Below, one piece after another: positions 7,493 through 15,005 of a stretch of DNA of 19,136 nucleotides (position 1 is the stretch's first letter; every line of letters begins with the position of its first letter). Below the pieces are notes generated by a model. That model was given only the letters and a program-made list of their open reading frames with translations. It did not search any database and was not told where the DNA came from. The stretch comes from Betaproteobacteria bacterium (GTDB taxonomy: Bacteria > Pseudomonadota > Gammaproteobacteria > Burkholderiales > Casimicrobiaceae). A program made the position numbers and the translations under genes. The stretch covers positions 1 through 19,136 of the forward strand of contig PLYG01000049.1 of assembly GCA_003153335.1 (NCBI GenBank), written 5' to 3'.

Positions 7493-8463
7493 AAATACTG
7501 GTCACCGGCTCCGCCGGATTCATCGGCATGCACACGGTTCTGCGTTTGTTGCAGGACGGTCACGACGTTGTCGGCGTCGATAATCTGAGCGCGTACTACG
7601 ACGTCGGTCTGAAGCAAGCGCGGCTGGCGCGGCTGTCCCAGCAGTGCTTTGGCCAGATCGAACTGGATCTGGTCGACGCAGCCGCAACCCGGAGGTTGTT
7701 CGAGCGCGAACAGTTCGGGCGGGTCGTGCATCTGGCGGCGCAACCCGGCGTACGGCATTCTCTGGTCGACCCGCACGCGTATACCGCGAACAACGTCACC
7801 GCGTTTCTGAACGTGCTCGAAGGCTGCCGGCACGGCGGAGTCGAACACTTGGTCTACGCCAGCAGTTCCAGCGTCTATGGCACGAACAGCGTGTTGCCGT
7901 TTTCCGAAGATCAGCGCACCGATCACCCGGTCAGCCTGTATGCCGCAACCAAGCGCGCCAACGAACTGATGGCGCATAGCTACAGCCACTTGTTCGGCAT
8001 CCCGGCTACCGGCTTGCGCTTTTTCACCGTCTACGGACCCTGGGGCCGCCCCGACATGTCGCCGATTGCATTCGCGCGCGCCATTCTCGCCGGCGAGCCG
8101 ATCAAGGTGTTCAATCACGGCCGGATGCGCCGTGATTTCACTTTCGTCGACGACATAGTCGAGGGCGTCGTGCGCACGCTGGCAATTCCGCCGGCGCCGT
8201 GCGCCGAGTCGGGTGCCCGGCATGCCATATACAACATCGGCAACCACCAGGCGGTCGGACTCGAAGAGTACATCGACACGCTGGCCGCCGCGCTGGGCAA
8301 GGCCGCCATAAAGGACTACCAGCCGATGCAGGCCGGCGACATGCCCGCTACTTACGCCGACACGTCGCGGCTGGCCGCGCTGACCGGCTTTGCGCCGTCA
8401 ACGCCGCTGGTCGAGGGCGTTGCCCGCTTTGTGGCATGGTACAAGGCCTATTACCATCCCTGA
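7489..8463 (+). CDS. NAD-dependent epimerase, UDP-glucuronate 4-epimerase-like
   Basis: Short-chain dehydrogenase/epimerase of the extended SDR class, 324 aa, cytosolic. The NAD-binding loop is Gly-Ser-Ala-Gly-Phe-Ile-Gly (7-13). The catalytic elements are Ser126-Ser128 in Ala-Ser-Ser-Ser-Ser-Val-Tyr-Gly and Tyr151/Lys155 in Tyr-Ala-Ala-Thr-Lys. The Val-Asp-Asn-Leu-Ser-Ala-Tyr-Tyr-Asp-Val segment, the Gly-Pro-Trp-Gly-Arg-Pro-Asp-Met motif and Asp-Phe-Thr-Phe-Val-Asp-Asp-Ile are characteristic of bacterial UDP-GlcA C4-epimerases, which make UDP-galacturonate. It is translationally coupled (ATGA) to the glycosyltransferase, suggesting the two contribute the same sugar to the core or O-antigen. 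No UDP-glucose dehydrogenase gene is in the window. UDP-glucose or UDP-GlcNAc 4-epimerase are less likely alternatives. Confidence 0.85.
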   Translation: MKILVTGSAGFIGMHTVLRLLQDGHDVVGVDNLSAYYDVGLKQARLARLSQQCFGQIELDLVDAAATRRLFEREQFGRVVHLAAQPGVRHSLVDPHAYTANNVTAFLNVLEGCRHGGVEHLVYASSSSVYGTNSVLPFSEDQRTDHPVSLYAATKRANELMAHSYSHLFGIPATGLRFFTVYGPWGRPDMSPIAFARAILAGEPIKVFNHGRMRRDFTFVDDIVEGVVRTLAIPPAPCAESGARHAIYNIGNHQAVGLEEYIDTLAAALGKAAIKDYQPMQAGDMPATYADTSRLAALTGFAPSTPLVEGVARFVAWYKAYYHP

Positions 8464-8491
8464 TTCGGGGGATGCTCGCGCTATCTGGCCA

Positions 8492-8500
8492 TGCTAACAT
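8492..8500 (+). promoter_or_regulatory. Weak candidate extended -10 ahead of rmlB
   Basis: TG-C-TAACAT occurs in the 151-bp gap between the epimerase gene and rmlB. No convincing -35 and no JUMPstart/ops element is visible in this gap. It is the best promoter-like string for the rmlBACD unit, but a continuous transcript from the upstream gene is equally possible. Confidence 0.25.
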
Positions 8501-8614
8501 CCGCGCTCGAAATTCATCCGGACACCATGCCGTGAATCACATTGTTGCGTACGCTCTTACCCGGATCGAGGGTACAAATCTCCGACGGCTGCATCACATC
8601 GCGGAAGGCCGTTC

Positions 8615-9676
8615 ATGATTCTCGTGACCGGCGGCGCCGGATTCATCGGCTCGAACTTTGTTCTTGGCTGGCTCGCCCGGGGAGGCGATCCGGTCATTAA
8701 TCTCGACAAGCTGACCTACGCGGGCAATCCCGGCAATCTTGTCGATGTCGCGGACGATCCCCGCCATGTTTTTGTCCGGGGCGACATTGCCGACCGTGCG
8801 CTGATGGCGCAGTTGCTCCGCGAACACCGGCCCCGCGCCATCGTGAATTTCGCCGCCGAGTCGCACGTCGACCGCTCGATCGACGGACCCGGGGAGTTCA
8901 TCCAGACCAATGTGGTCGGCACCTTTCATCTGCTCGAAGAAGTGCGCCGGTACTGGCAGAACCTGGCGGAACCGGAGCGCGGGCACTTCCGGCTGCTGCA
9001 TGTTTCCACGGATGAAGTTTATGGCTCGCTGGGGCTGGGCGACCCGGCCTTTTCCGAGTCCACCGCGTACGCGCCGAACAGCCCCTATTCGGCGTCCAAG
9101 GCCGCTTCCGATCATCTGCTTCGTGCCTACCATCACACCTTCGGACTGCCGACCTTGACGTCCAACTGCTCGAACAACTACGGGCCGCGGCAGTTCCCGG
9201 AAAAGCTGATCCCGCTGATGATCCACAATGCGTTGCGCGGCAAGAATCTGCCCGTGTATGGCGACGGCGCCAACGTGCGCGACTGGGTCTATGTGAAGGA
9301 TCACTGCGACGCCATCGAGGTGGTGCTGAACCGCGGACGGGCGGGACAAACCTACAACATCGGCGGAAACGTGGAAAAGACCAATCTCGAAGTGGTCCAT
9401 GCGTTGTGCGATCTGCTGGCCGAATTGCGACCCGGCCGCGACTACCGCTCGCTGATCGCGTTCGTCAAGGACCGACCGGGCCATGACCGGCGTTACGCGA
9501 TCGATGGCACCAAGATCGCGACGGAGCTGGATTGGCATCCCCGCGAATCGTTTTCCAGTGGCCTGAGGAAGACGGTCGAGTGGTATCTCGCCAACCAGCC
9601 ATGGGTGAACAACGTGACCAGCGGCGACTACCAGCAGTGGGTCGCGCGCAATTACACTGCGCGCACCGCGGCATGA
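8615..9676 (+). CDS. rmlB: dTDP-glucose 4,6-dehydratase
   Basis: Second step of dTDP-L-rhamnose synthesis: converts dTDP-glucose to dTDP-4-keto-6-deoxyglucose with bound NAD. At 353 aa the length is typical. It shows Gly-Gly-Ala-Gly-Phe-Ile-Gly (6-12), the family-defining Asp-Lys-Leu-Thr-Tyr-Ala-Gly-Asn (31-38), the catalytic Thr132-Asp133-Glu134 in Ser-Thr-Asp-Glu-Val-Tyr-Gly, and Tyr158/Lys162. Asn-Asn-Tyr-Gly-Pro-Arg-Gln-Phe-Pro-Glu-Lys follows. The ATG is preceded by GGAAGG at 6 nt. The stop lies 4 nt before rmlA, giving the order rmlB-A-C-D with essentially no gaps. Confidence 0.97.
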   Translation: MILVTGGAGFIGSNFVLGWLARGGDPVINLDKLTYAGNPGNLVDVADDPRHVFVRGDIADRALMAQLLREHRPRAIVNFAAESHVDRSIDGPGEFIQTNVVGTFHLLEEVRRYWQNLAEPERGHFRLLHVSTDEVYGSLGLGDPAFSESTAYAPNSPYSASKAASDHLLRAYHHTFGLPTLTSNCSNNYGPRQFPEKLIPLMIHNALRGKNLPVYGDGANVRDWVYVKDHCDAIEVVLNRGRAGQTYNIGGNVEKTNLEVVHALCDLLAELRPGRDYRSLIAFVKDRPGHDRRYAIDGTKIATELDWHPRESFSSGLRKTVEWYLANQPWVNNVTSGDYQQWVARNYTARTAA

Positions 9677-9680
9677 TGCC

Positions 9681-10565
9681 ATGACTTCGCGCCGCGGCAT
9701 CATTCTCGCCGGCGGATCCGGGACGCGCCTGTACCCGGTCACGCAGGTGGTCTCCAAGCAGTTGCTGCCGATCTACGACAAGCCGATGATCTACTATCCC
9801 TTGTCGACGCTGATGCTGGCCGGCATCCGCGATATCCTGCTGATTTCGACGCCGCAGGACACGCCGCGGTTCCAACAGTTGCTTGGCGACGGCACCCAGT
9901 GGGGCGTCAACCTGTCGTATGCGGTGCAGCCAACGCCCGACGGCCTGGCGCAGGCATTCATCATCGGCCGCGATTTTATCGGCGCCGGCCCGTCGGCGCT
10001 GATACTGGGCGACAACGTGTTTTATGGTCATGATTTTCAGGCCATGCTGCAGCGTGCGAACACCCAGCGCGACGGCGCATCGGTTTTTGTCTATGCAGTC
10101 GCCGACCCGGAGCGCTACGGCGTCGCGGAATTCGACGTCAACGGGCGCGTGATGAGTGTCGAAGAAAAACCACTGGACCCCAAGTCGCGCTACGCGATCA
10201 CCGGACTCTACTTTTACGACAACCAGGTGATCGACATCGCCGCAGCGCTCAAACCGTCGGCGCGCGGGGAACTCGAAATCACCGATGTCAACAGGGTGTA
10301 TCTTTCGCGGCAACAGTTGCGTGTCGAAGTAATGGGGCGTGGCATGGCCTGGCTCGACACGGGAACGCACGAGTCGCTGCTGGAAGCCTCGCATTACATC
10401 GAAACCATTGAACGCCGGCAGGGGTTGAAAATCGCCTGTCCGGAAGAAATTGCCTATCGCTGCGGATATATCGACGCCGGGCAAATGGAACGCTTGGCGC
10501 AGGCGCTGGGCAAGAGTTCCTACGGGCAATATCTTTTGCAGCTTTTGCGCGAACAGGTGTATTGA
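9681..10565 (+). CDS. rmlA: Glucose-1-phosphate thymidylyltransferase
   Basis: First step of dTDP-L-rhamnose synthesis: glucose-1-phosphate plus dTTP gives dTDP-glucose. The 294-aa protein starts with the nucleotidyltransferase signature Gly-Ile-Ile-Leu-Ala-Gly-Gly-Ser-Gly-Thr-Arg-Leu-Tyr-Pro (6-19), then Lys-Gln-Leu-Leu-Pro-Ile-Tyr-Asp-Lys-Pro-Met-Ile-Tyr-Tyr. Leu-Gly-Asp-Asn-Val-Phe-Tyr-Gly supplies the metal-binding Asp, and Trp-Leu-Asp-Thr-Gly-Thr-His-Glu-Ser-Leu is the conserved C-terminal motif. The last base of its TGA is the first base of the rmlC ATG. The enzyme is usually feedback-inhibited by dTDP-rhamnose; that is family knowledge, not visible here. Confidence 0.97.
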   Translation: MTSRRGIILAGGSGTRLYPVTQVVSKQLLPIYDKPMIYYPLSTLMLAGIRDILLISTPQDTPRFQQLLGDGTQWGVNLSYAVQPTPDGLAQAFIIGRDFIGAGPSALILGDNVFYGHDFQAMLQRANTQRDGASVFVYAVADPERYGVAEFDVNGRVMSVEEKPLDPKSRYAITGLYFYDNQVIDIAAALKPSARGELEITDVNRVYLSRQQLRVEVMGRGMAWLDTGTHESLLEASHYIETIERRQGLKIACPEEIAYRCGYIDAGQMERLAQALGKSSYGQYLLQLLREQVY

Positions 10566-11110
10566 TGCAGGCAACCCGGCTCGCGCTCCCTGAAGTCATT
10601 CTGCTGCGGCCCAAGGTCTTCAGCGATCATCGCGGAAATTTCTTCGAAAGCTTCAATGCCCGCGCCTTTCGCGACGCGACCGGGCTCGATGTGGGTTTCG
10701 TGCAAGACAATCACTCGTACTCCAAAGCACAGGTGCTGCGCGGCCTGCACTATCAAGTGAAGCAGGCGCAGGGCAAGCTGGTGCGGGTGATTTCCGGTGC
10801 GGTATTCGACGTTGCCGTCGACCTGCGGCGTTCGTCGCCCTCCTTCGGCCGCTGGGCGGGCGCGCGGCTGTCGGCCGAGGATAAGGGCGTGCTCTGGATT
10901 CCGCCCGGTTTCGCGCACGGCTTTTACGTGCTTTCCGACGGCGCCGAGTTCCTCTACAAGACGACCGACTACTACGCGCCCGAATTCGAGCGCACCCTGC
11001 TCTGGAATGACCCGGCCCTGGGTATCGCCTGGCCCTTGAGCGGTGAACCCATCCTCAATGCCAAGGACGCGGCGGGCCGGCCGCTGGCGTACGCTGAAGT
11101 CTACGAGTAG
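10565..11110 (+). CDS. rmlC: dTDP-4-dehydrorhamnose 3,5-epimerase
   Basis: Third step of dTDP-L-rhamnose synthesis, a cofactor-free cupin epimerase. ATG 10565 overlaps the rmlA stop (TGATG); an in-frame TTG one codon earlier is less likely. The 181 residues carry Asp-His-Arg-Gly-Asn-Phe-Phe-Glu-Ser-Phe (21-30), Val-Leu-Arg-Gly-Leu-His-Tyr-Gln with catalytic His62, Lys72, Trp-Ile-Pro-Pro-Gly-Phe-Ala-His-Gly-Phe (111-120) and Tyr132 in Tyr-Lys-Thr-Thr-Asp-Tyr-Tyr, all active-site elements of the family. The gene ends one base into the rmlD GTG start. Confidence 0.96.
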   Translation: MQATRLALPEVILLRPKVFSDHRGNFFESFNARAFRDATGLDVGFVQDNHSYSKAQVLRGLHYQVKQAQGKLVRVISGAVFDVAVDLRRSSPSFGRWAGARLSAEDKGVLWIPPGFAHGFYVLSDGAEFLYKTTDYYAPEFERTLLWNDPALGIAWPLSGEPILNAKDAAGRPLAYAEVYE

Positions 11111-11970
11111 TGCGAATTCTGCTCACCGGCGCGACCGGTCAGATCGGCTGGGAGCTTGCCGGGTTGCTGACAGCGCACGACGTATTCGCGCCGCCGCGAT
11201 CGGCCTGCGATCTGACCAAACCGCGCAGCATCCGCGACGCGGTGCGCGCTACGCGGCCCGACATGATCATCAATCCGGCGGCGTACACCGCCGTCGACCG
11301 TGCAGAGCAGGAACCCGAGTCCGCACGCGCAATCAATGCGATTGCTCCGGCGGTGCTGGCGGAGGAAGCCCGCCGGCTGGGCGTCCCCCTGATTCATTTT
11401 TCCACTGACTATGTGTTCAGCGGCGAAGCGTCGGCGCTTTACACGGAAGAGCACCCGACAGCGCCGATCAATGTATACGGCTACTCCAAGCTCGAAGGCG
11501 AGCAGGCCGTCCAAGGTTCCGGCTGCATTCACGTAATCCTACGCACAAGTTGGGTGTATTCGCGCCATGGAAGAAATTTTCTGCTCACGATCGAACGTCT
11601 GGCGCAAGAACGCACCAAACTGACGATTGTGGCGGATCAACGCGGCACGCCGAACTGGGCACGGGAGCTCGCGCGCGCCACGGTCGCGCTCGCCGGAGTC
11701 GAGCGCGACGAACTTTCGGCGCGGGCGGGCATCTATCACCTGTCAGGCCGGGGCGAAACGACATGGTATGAGTTTGCCCGCGCAATCGTCGACTCGATGC
11801 GCTTGGCGCACGCAGTGGTCGTCGAACCGATTGCGACAGTTGATTATCCGACGCCCGCACGGCGTCCCGCATACAGCGTGCTGGACGCCACGAAGATTCA
11901 GCGCGCGTTTGGACTTGTTCTTCCGCGCTGGGAAGACTCGTTCGCTGCGTGTCAACAGGGATCGGCGTAG
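11110..11970 (+). CDS. rmlD: dTDP-4-dehydrorhamnose reductase
   Basis: Final step of dTDP-L-rhamnose synthesis, NAD(P)H-dependent reduction of the 4-keto group. The 286-aa protein begins at a GTG that shares its first base with the rmlC TAG stop. It shows Gly-Ala-Thr-Gly-Gln-Ile-Gly (7-13), Asn-Pro-Ala-Ala-Tyr-Thr-Ala-Val-Asp (55-63), Phe-Ser-Thr-Asp-Tyr-Val-Phe (97-103) and the catalytic Tyr123/Lys127 in Tyr-Gly-Tyr-Ser-Lys. It closes the rhamnose operon; the next gene is 108 bp away and functionally unrelated. Confidence 0.96.
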   Translation: MRILLTGATGQIGWELAGLLTAHDVFAPPRSACDLTKPRSIRDAVRATRPDMIINPAAYTAVDRAEQEPESARAINAIAPAVLAEEARRLGVPLIHFSTDYVFSGEASALYTEEHPTAPINVYGYSKLEGEQAVQGSGCIHVILRTSWVYSRHGRNFLLTIERLAQERTKLTIVADQRGTPNWARELARATVALAGVERDELSARAGIYHLSGRGETTWYEFARAIVDSMRLAHAVVVEPIATVDYPTPARRPAYSVLDATKIQRAFGLVLPRWEDSFAACQQGSA

Positions 11971-12030
11971 TCGCGCGCGGCAGCATCATGCAGTTTTCCG
12001 CTCGTCAGGCGGACCGGCAAGTCCACACGG

Positions 12031-12072
12031 TAAAATGACGATCGCCCTAGGCGCACGGCATTCTTTGGAGGT
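12031..12072 (+). promoter_or_regulatory. -10-like box and strong ribosome binding site of the protease gene
   Basis: TAAAAT at 12031-12036 is a 5/6 match to a -10 box, but no good -35 is seen. GGAGGT at 12067-12072, 6 nt before the ATG at 12079, is a near-perfect Shine-Dalgarno sequence. It is clearly stronger than most others in this window, implying efficient translation and fixing the start. Confidence 0.4.
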
Positions 12073-12078
12073 ATCACC

Positions 12079-13977
12079 ATGATCAATTTTCGCGCATTCG
12101 TCCTACTGGCTGCCAGTTTGTTCGCCATCGCCACGACTGCAACCGGCGAGCCCCTCCTTTCGATGCCGGGCGCCCTTTTCCATGGCCCTGCTCCGGTGCT
12201 GCAGAAACAACTGCGCCTGGCGATGGACGCGCCCTCCCACATGCTGACGCTCGGTGCCGTCACGGCGACGGAACGCGCCGCCGCCGCCAAGGCCGCTACA
12301 GTCACGGATAAACGGCTGCCGCTGCAGATCGGATTCGCGCGCGCCGTTCCCGGCGAGATGGCGCAAATCGACCTCGCCAGCCTCGCATGGCAAGACATGG
12401 GCGACGGCAGCCGCGCCGCGCGCATCGTGATCGAATCGCCTGCTGCAGCGGCGATCCGGGTGGAACTCATGTTGACCGGCGGCGCCGACGGATTGTCCTT
12501 CCGCTTCGGAAGCAACGCGCCGGGCGCCCAGGTGTTCGGACCGTATACATGGGCGGAACTCGAAGCCGCGGCCCGCTGGACACCGGTCCTCGACGGCTCT
12601 TCCGCGATCATCGACATTGAAGCGGCCCCGGGCGCGTCGCTTGCAGGGAAAATGCTCATGGTGCCCCGGATCTCCCATCTGACTCTCACGGGTGCGGACC
12701 TGGCTCCGGACCGGCTCAAGCGAACACAGGAGATCGGGAGCGCGGGAAGCTGCAATATCGACATCGCCTGCATAGCGAACCCTTCATCCGACCTCCTGCA
12801 CGCCGCCGCGGCCGTGGCGCAGATCGCCTTCACCGATTCGGGGAGCACTTACTTATGCACCGGTGAACTGATCAACTCCACCGACGCCTCCGGCGCAGCT
12901 CAGCAAATACCGTATTTCGTCACGGCGAACCACTGCATCGGGAATTCGACCTCCGCCAGCACAATCCACTTTTACTGGTTTTTCGAAGCTGCGACCTGCA
13001 ACAGCCTGGCGGTGCCCAACTACCAGGTCACAGCCGGCGGCGCCAGCCTGTTGTACACCAGCTACGACGTCGACCTGACTTTTCTGCGCATGAACAACAA
13101 TCCGCCGCCAGGCACGTTTCTGGCCGGTTGGGATGCGTCGCCGGTGTTTCCGGGCGTCAGCGTCATTTCACTTCATCATCCGCAGGGCGATCTGAAGAAG
13201 TATTCCGCGGGCCGGTCGGTGGATTTCGCGCATGACTTCGACGATGTGCAAAACCCAGGGACCTTTGTACCGCAGGGAATGTACTTGCGCATCAACTGGT
13301 CTCAGGGAACCACCGAGCCGGGCAGTAGCGGGGGCGGCGTATACACCCGAAGTACCGGCGGCCAATATCAGTTGCGTGGCGTACTGCATGGCGGCGAGGC
13401 TTCCTGCCAGACTCCCGATGGTCTCGACTACTTTGCGCGCTTCGATCTAGCCTATCCGTCGCTCAGCCAGTACCTGGCAGGCGCGTCGCAAAAAGCCGCG
13501 GGCGCCAATGCGATCGAGTACTACAACGTCGATCTCGATCACTATTTCCTGACGTCATTCCCCGAGGAAACGCAGTCCGTCGAATCGGGTGGCGCCGGTC
13601 GCGGCTGGGTCCGGACGGGCTACTCGTTTCCTGTCGGTGGCAGCACGTTGCCGCCGTACGCCCCCGTATGCCGATTCTACGCGCCGCTGCCCCACTCCCA
13701 TTTCTTTACGGTCGACGCTGCTGAATGCGCGCAAGTGCAGCTCGATCCTGGATGGATTTATGAAACAGGGGACGCTTTCAGGATCCAGGTTCCAGTTGGA
13801 GGAACGTGCCCGAATAACACGATCCCAGTCCTCAGGCTCTACAACAACGGCTTCGCCTTCGGTGCCAACAATTCGAACCATCGGTACACGACCAGCCCGC
13901 TTGTCTACCAATTCATGCTGACGCAGCAATGGTTGGGTGAAAAAACCGTGATGTGCGCTCCTGCGCCCGCTGTCTAA
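12079..13977 (+). CDS. Secreted lysyl-endopeptidase-like serine protease with C-terminal DUF5648 module
   Basis: The 632-aa precursor has a Sec signal peptide (1-23), a propeptide to about residue 219, a trypsin-fold protease (about 220-470) and a DUF5648-type threefold repeat (about 475-630). The mature start Gly-Ser-Ala-Gly-Ser-Cys-Asn-Ile-Asp closely matches Achromobacter protease I (Lys-C). From that comparison I map the triad His285 (Thr-Ala-Asn-His-Cys), Asp332 and Ser417 (Glu-Pro-Gly-Ser-Ser-Gly-Gly), the activity-tuning Trp407 and His437, and Asp450, the Lys-specificity residue. Six cysteines (225, 231, 260, 286, 307, 443) have the spacing of the three Lys-C disulfides. The tail carries three repeats with Asp-His-Tyr-Phe-Leu-Thr, Ser-His-Phe-Phe-Thr and Asn-His-Arg-Tyr-Thr-Thr. 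It is probably secreted and self-processed. The alignment is from memory, so Lys specificity is an inference. The end overlaps the convergent MOSC gene by 4 nt. Confidence 0.9.
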   Translation: MINFRAFVLLAASLFAIATTATGEPLLSMPGALFHGPAPVLQKQLRLAMDAPSHMLTLGAVTATERAAAAKAATVTDKRLPLQIGFARAVPGEMAQIDLASLAWQDMGDGSRAARIVIESPAAAAIRVELMLTGGADGLSFRFGSNAPGAQVFGPYTWAELEAAARWTPVLDGSSAIIDIEAAPGASLAGKMLMVPRISHLTLTGADLAPDRLKRTQEIGSAGSCNIDIACIANPSSDLLHAAAAVAQIAFTDSGSTYLCTGELINSTDASGAAQQIPYFVTANHCIGNSTSASTIHFYWFFEAATCNSLAVPNYQVTAGGASLLYTSYDVDLTFLRMNNNPPPGTFLAGWDASPVFPGVSVISLHHPQGDLKKYSAGRSVDFAHDFDDVQNPGTFVPQGMYLRINWSQGTTEPGSSGGGVYTRSTGGQYQLRGVLHGGEASCQTPDGLDYFARFDLAYPSLSQYLAGASQKAAGANAIEYYNVDLDHYFLTSFPEETQSVESGGAGRGWVRTGYSFPVGGSTLPPYAPVCRFYAPLPHSHFFTVDAAECAQVQLDPGWIYETGDAFRIQVPVGGTCPNNTIPVLRLYNNGFAFGANNSNHRYTTSPLVYQFMLTQQWLGEKTVMCAPAPAV

Positions 13978-14810
13978 AACGCCCACTCGACGTGGGCAGC
14001 CGAACCGACACTGAGGGCAGAACCGGCTCCGGCGGTCACGATGGCGTTCATCCCGAACGTTACGCCGCCGAACCGGGGATTGTGGCGGTAGCCGGCGAGG
14101 GTGCGCAAAGGCTCGGGTCCGATGAGCGCTGATGCCTGGTCGGTAGTTGTGATCTGGCATCGGACGCACGGCTTGACCAGTTGCAATGTCGCGTCGCCGC
14201 ACGCCAGCGTCGCCAGGTGATCCTCGTCGTAGGCATCCAGCCCGCAGATAACCAGATTCGGCCGAAATCGATTCATCGGCAGCGCGCCAACGCCGCGCGC
14301 CTGCAACCGCGCGTTCAGATCATCCAGCGACGCACTCCCGATTACGAGCAACGGATAACCGTCGGCGAATCCGGTGTGGGCGCCCGTGTCTCCGGCGTAT
14401 TGCAGATTGCACATTCGCCGGACGTCCGGATCGAATCGCACCAGGCGTACGTCCTTGCCCAGGAACGCCGACAACCAGCCGGCGGCAACGTCACCCTGGT
14501 CGATCGCATGAACAGTATCGCGCCAGACGACCACGTCGCGGCCAGCGCCCTCGAGGTCATAATCGACTGCAAGGATTTCCATGCCCGGCGCCGACAAGGT
14601 CAATGCCGATGCGCACAGACCGGTTTCGACCAGTGCCAGACGGGGGTATTCGCGTTGCGTAATGAACCGGGCCGGATCACCATCCGCTTCGACGATCATC
14701 CACTCGCGGTCACGCAACAGCCCGCGCGGGGTCAGTTGCGCAGCGCGCGCGTACAGTCCCTTGCAGGATTTGACCGGATAGACGTACAGGCCGCTTATGG
14801 TTGGCGTCAT
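13974..14810 (-). CDS. MOSC-domain protein (YcbX/mARC-like molybdenum-cofactor enzyme)
   Basis: Two domains: an N-terminal MOSC_N beta-barrel beginning Ile-Ser-Gly-Leu-Tyr-Val-Tyr-Pro-Val-Lys-Ser-Cys-Lys-Gly (5-18), and a MOSC domain with Asn-Arg-Phe-Arg-Pro-Asn-Leu-Val (180-187). The Cys215-Val-Arg-Cys218 motif before Thr-Thr-Thr-Asp contains the presumed molybdenum-ligand Cys. Family members reduce N-hydroxylated compounds with a sulfurated molybdenum cofactor. At 278 aa it lacks the C-terminal [2Fe-2S] ferredoxin domain of E. coli YcbX, so it would need a separate electron donor. The frame stays open to 14960, but those 50 codons run through a REP-like repeat; I chose ATG 14810 because the family N-terminus starts there. 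The physiological substrate is unknown. It lies on the same strand as, and downstream of, the cytochrome c4 gene. Confidence 0.88.
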   Translation of the reverse strand: MTPTISGLYVYPVKSCKGLYARAAQLTPRGLLRDREWMIVEADGDPARFITQREYPRLALVETGLCASALTLSAPGMEILAVDYDLEGAGRDVVVWRDTVHAIDQGDVAAGWLSAFLGKDVRLVRFDPDVRRMCNLQYAGDTGAHTGFADGYPLLVIGSASLDDLNARLQARGVGALPMNRFRPNLVICGLDAYDEDHLATLACGDATLQLVKPCVRCQITTTDQASALIGPEPLRTLAGYRHNPRFGGVTFGMNAIVTAGAGSALSVGSAAHVEWAF

Positions 14811-14830
14811 CGCAGTTCCGGGATGGGGCT

Positions 14831-14952
14831 TCCCTCTCCCACGGGAAGAGGGATTGAGGGTGAGGGTGATCCAGTCGGCACCGCTCGGTTTCAAACGCAC
14901 CGGGCAGCACCAACCTCCCTCATCCCCTGCCCTTCTCCCCGGGGGGAGAAGG
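14831..14952. repeat. Inverted pair of REP-like hairpin repeats (REPIN-like)
   Basis: Copy 1 (14831-14866, + orientation) is a hairpin of TCCCTCT / AGAGGGA flanked by TTGAGGGTGAGGG. Copy 2 (14914-14952, - orientation) is a hairpin of CCTTCTCCCC / GGGGAGAAGG (10-bp stem, 2-nt loop) with the corresponding GGGGATGAGGGAGG tail read on the minus strand. About 45 bp of non-repeat DNA separates them. Such facing pairs are typical of intergenic REP elements, possibly moved by a RAYT transposase elsewhere. They fill most of the 195-bp gap between cytochrome c4 and the MOSC gene and may attenuate or terminate the cytochrome transcript. I see nothing else in that gap. Confidence 0.6.
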
Positions 14953-15005
14953 AAGTGCACAATGTGAGGCGACCATATCGGTCGCCCCCAACTGATCGGA
15001 GAGTG

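Noticed and set aside
8464..8614. JUMPstart/ops antitermination element before the rhamnose operon
   Set aside because: No GGCGGTAGCGTG-like core is present in the gap.
8472..8618. 48-codon ORF ending with an ATGA overlap at the rmlB start, a possible leader peptide
   Set aside because: The G-run abuts the ATG without proper spacing, the composition shows no leader features, and the ATGA overlap could be chance; rmlB has its own GGAAGG site.
8594..9757. Long minus-strand frame (387 codons) antisense to rmlB, and a similar one at 9465-10574 antisense to rmlA
   Set aside because: Both are shadows of strongly conserved rhamnose genes; the translations show no family motif.
14811..14960. 50-codon N-terminal extension of the MOSC protein
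   Set aside because: The extension translates REP-like repeat sequence and precedes the family N-terminus; ATG 14810 is the better start.
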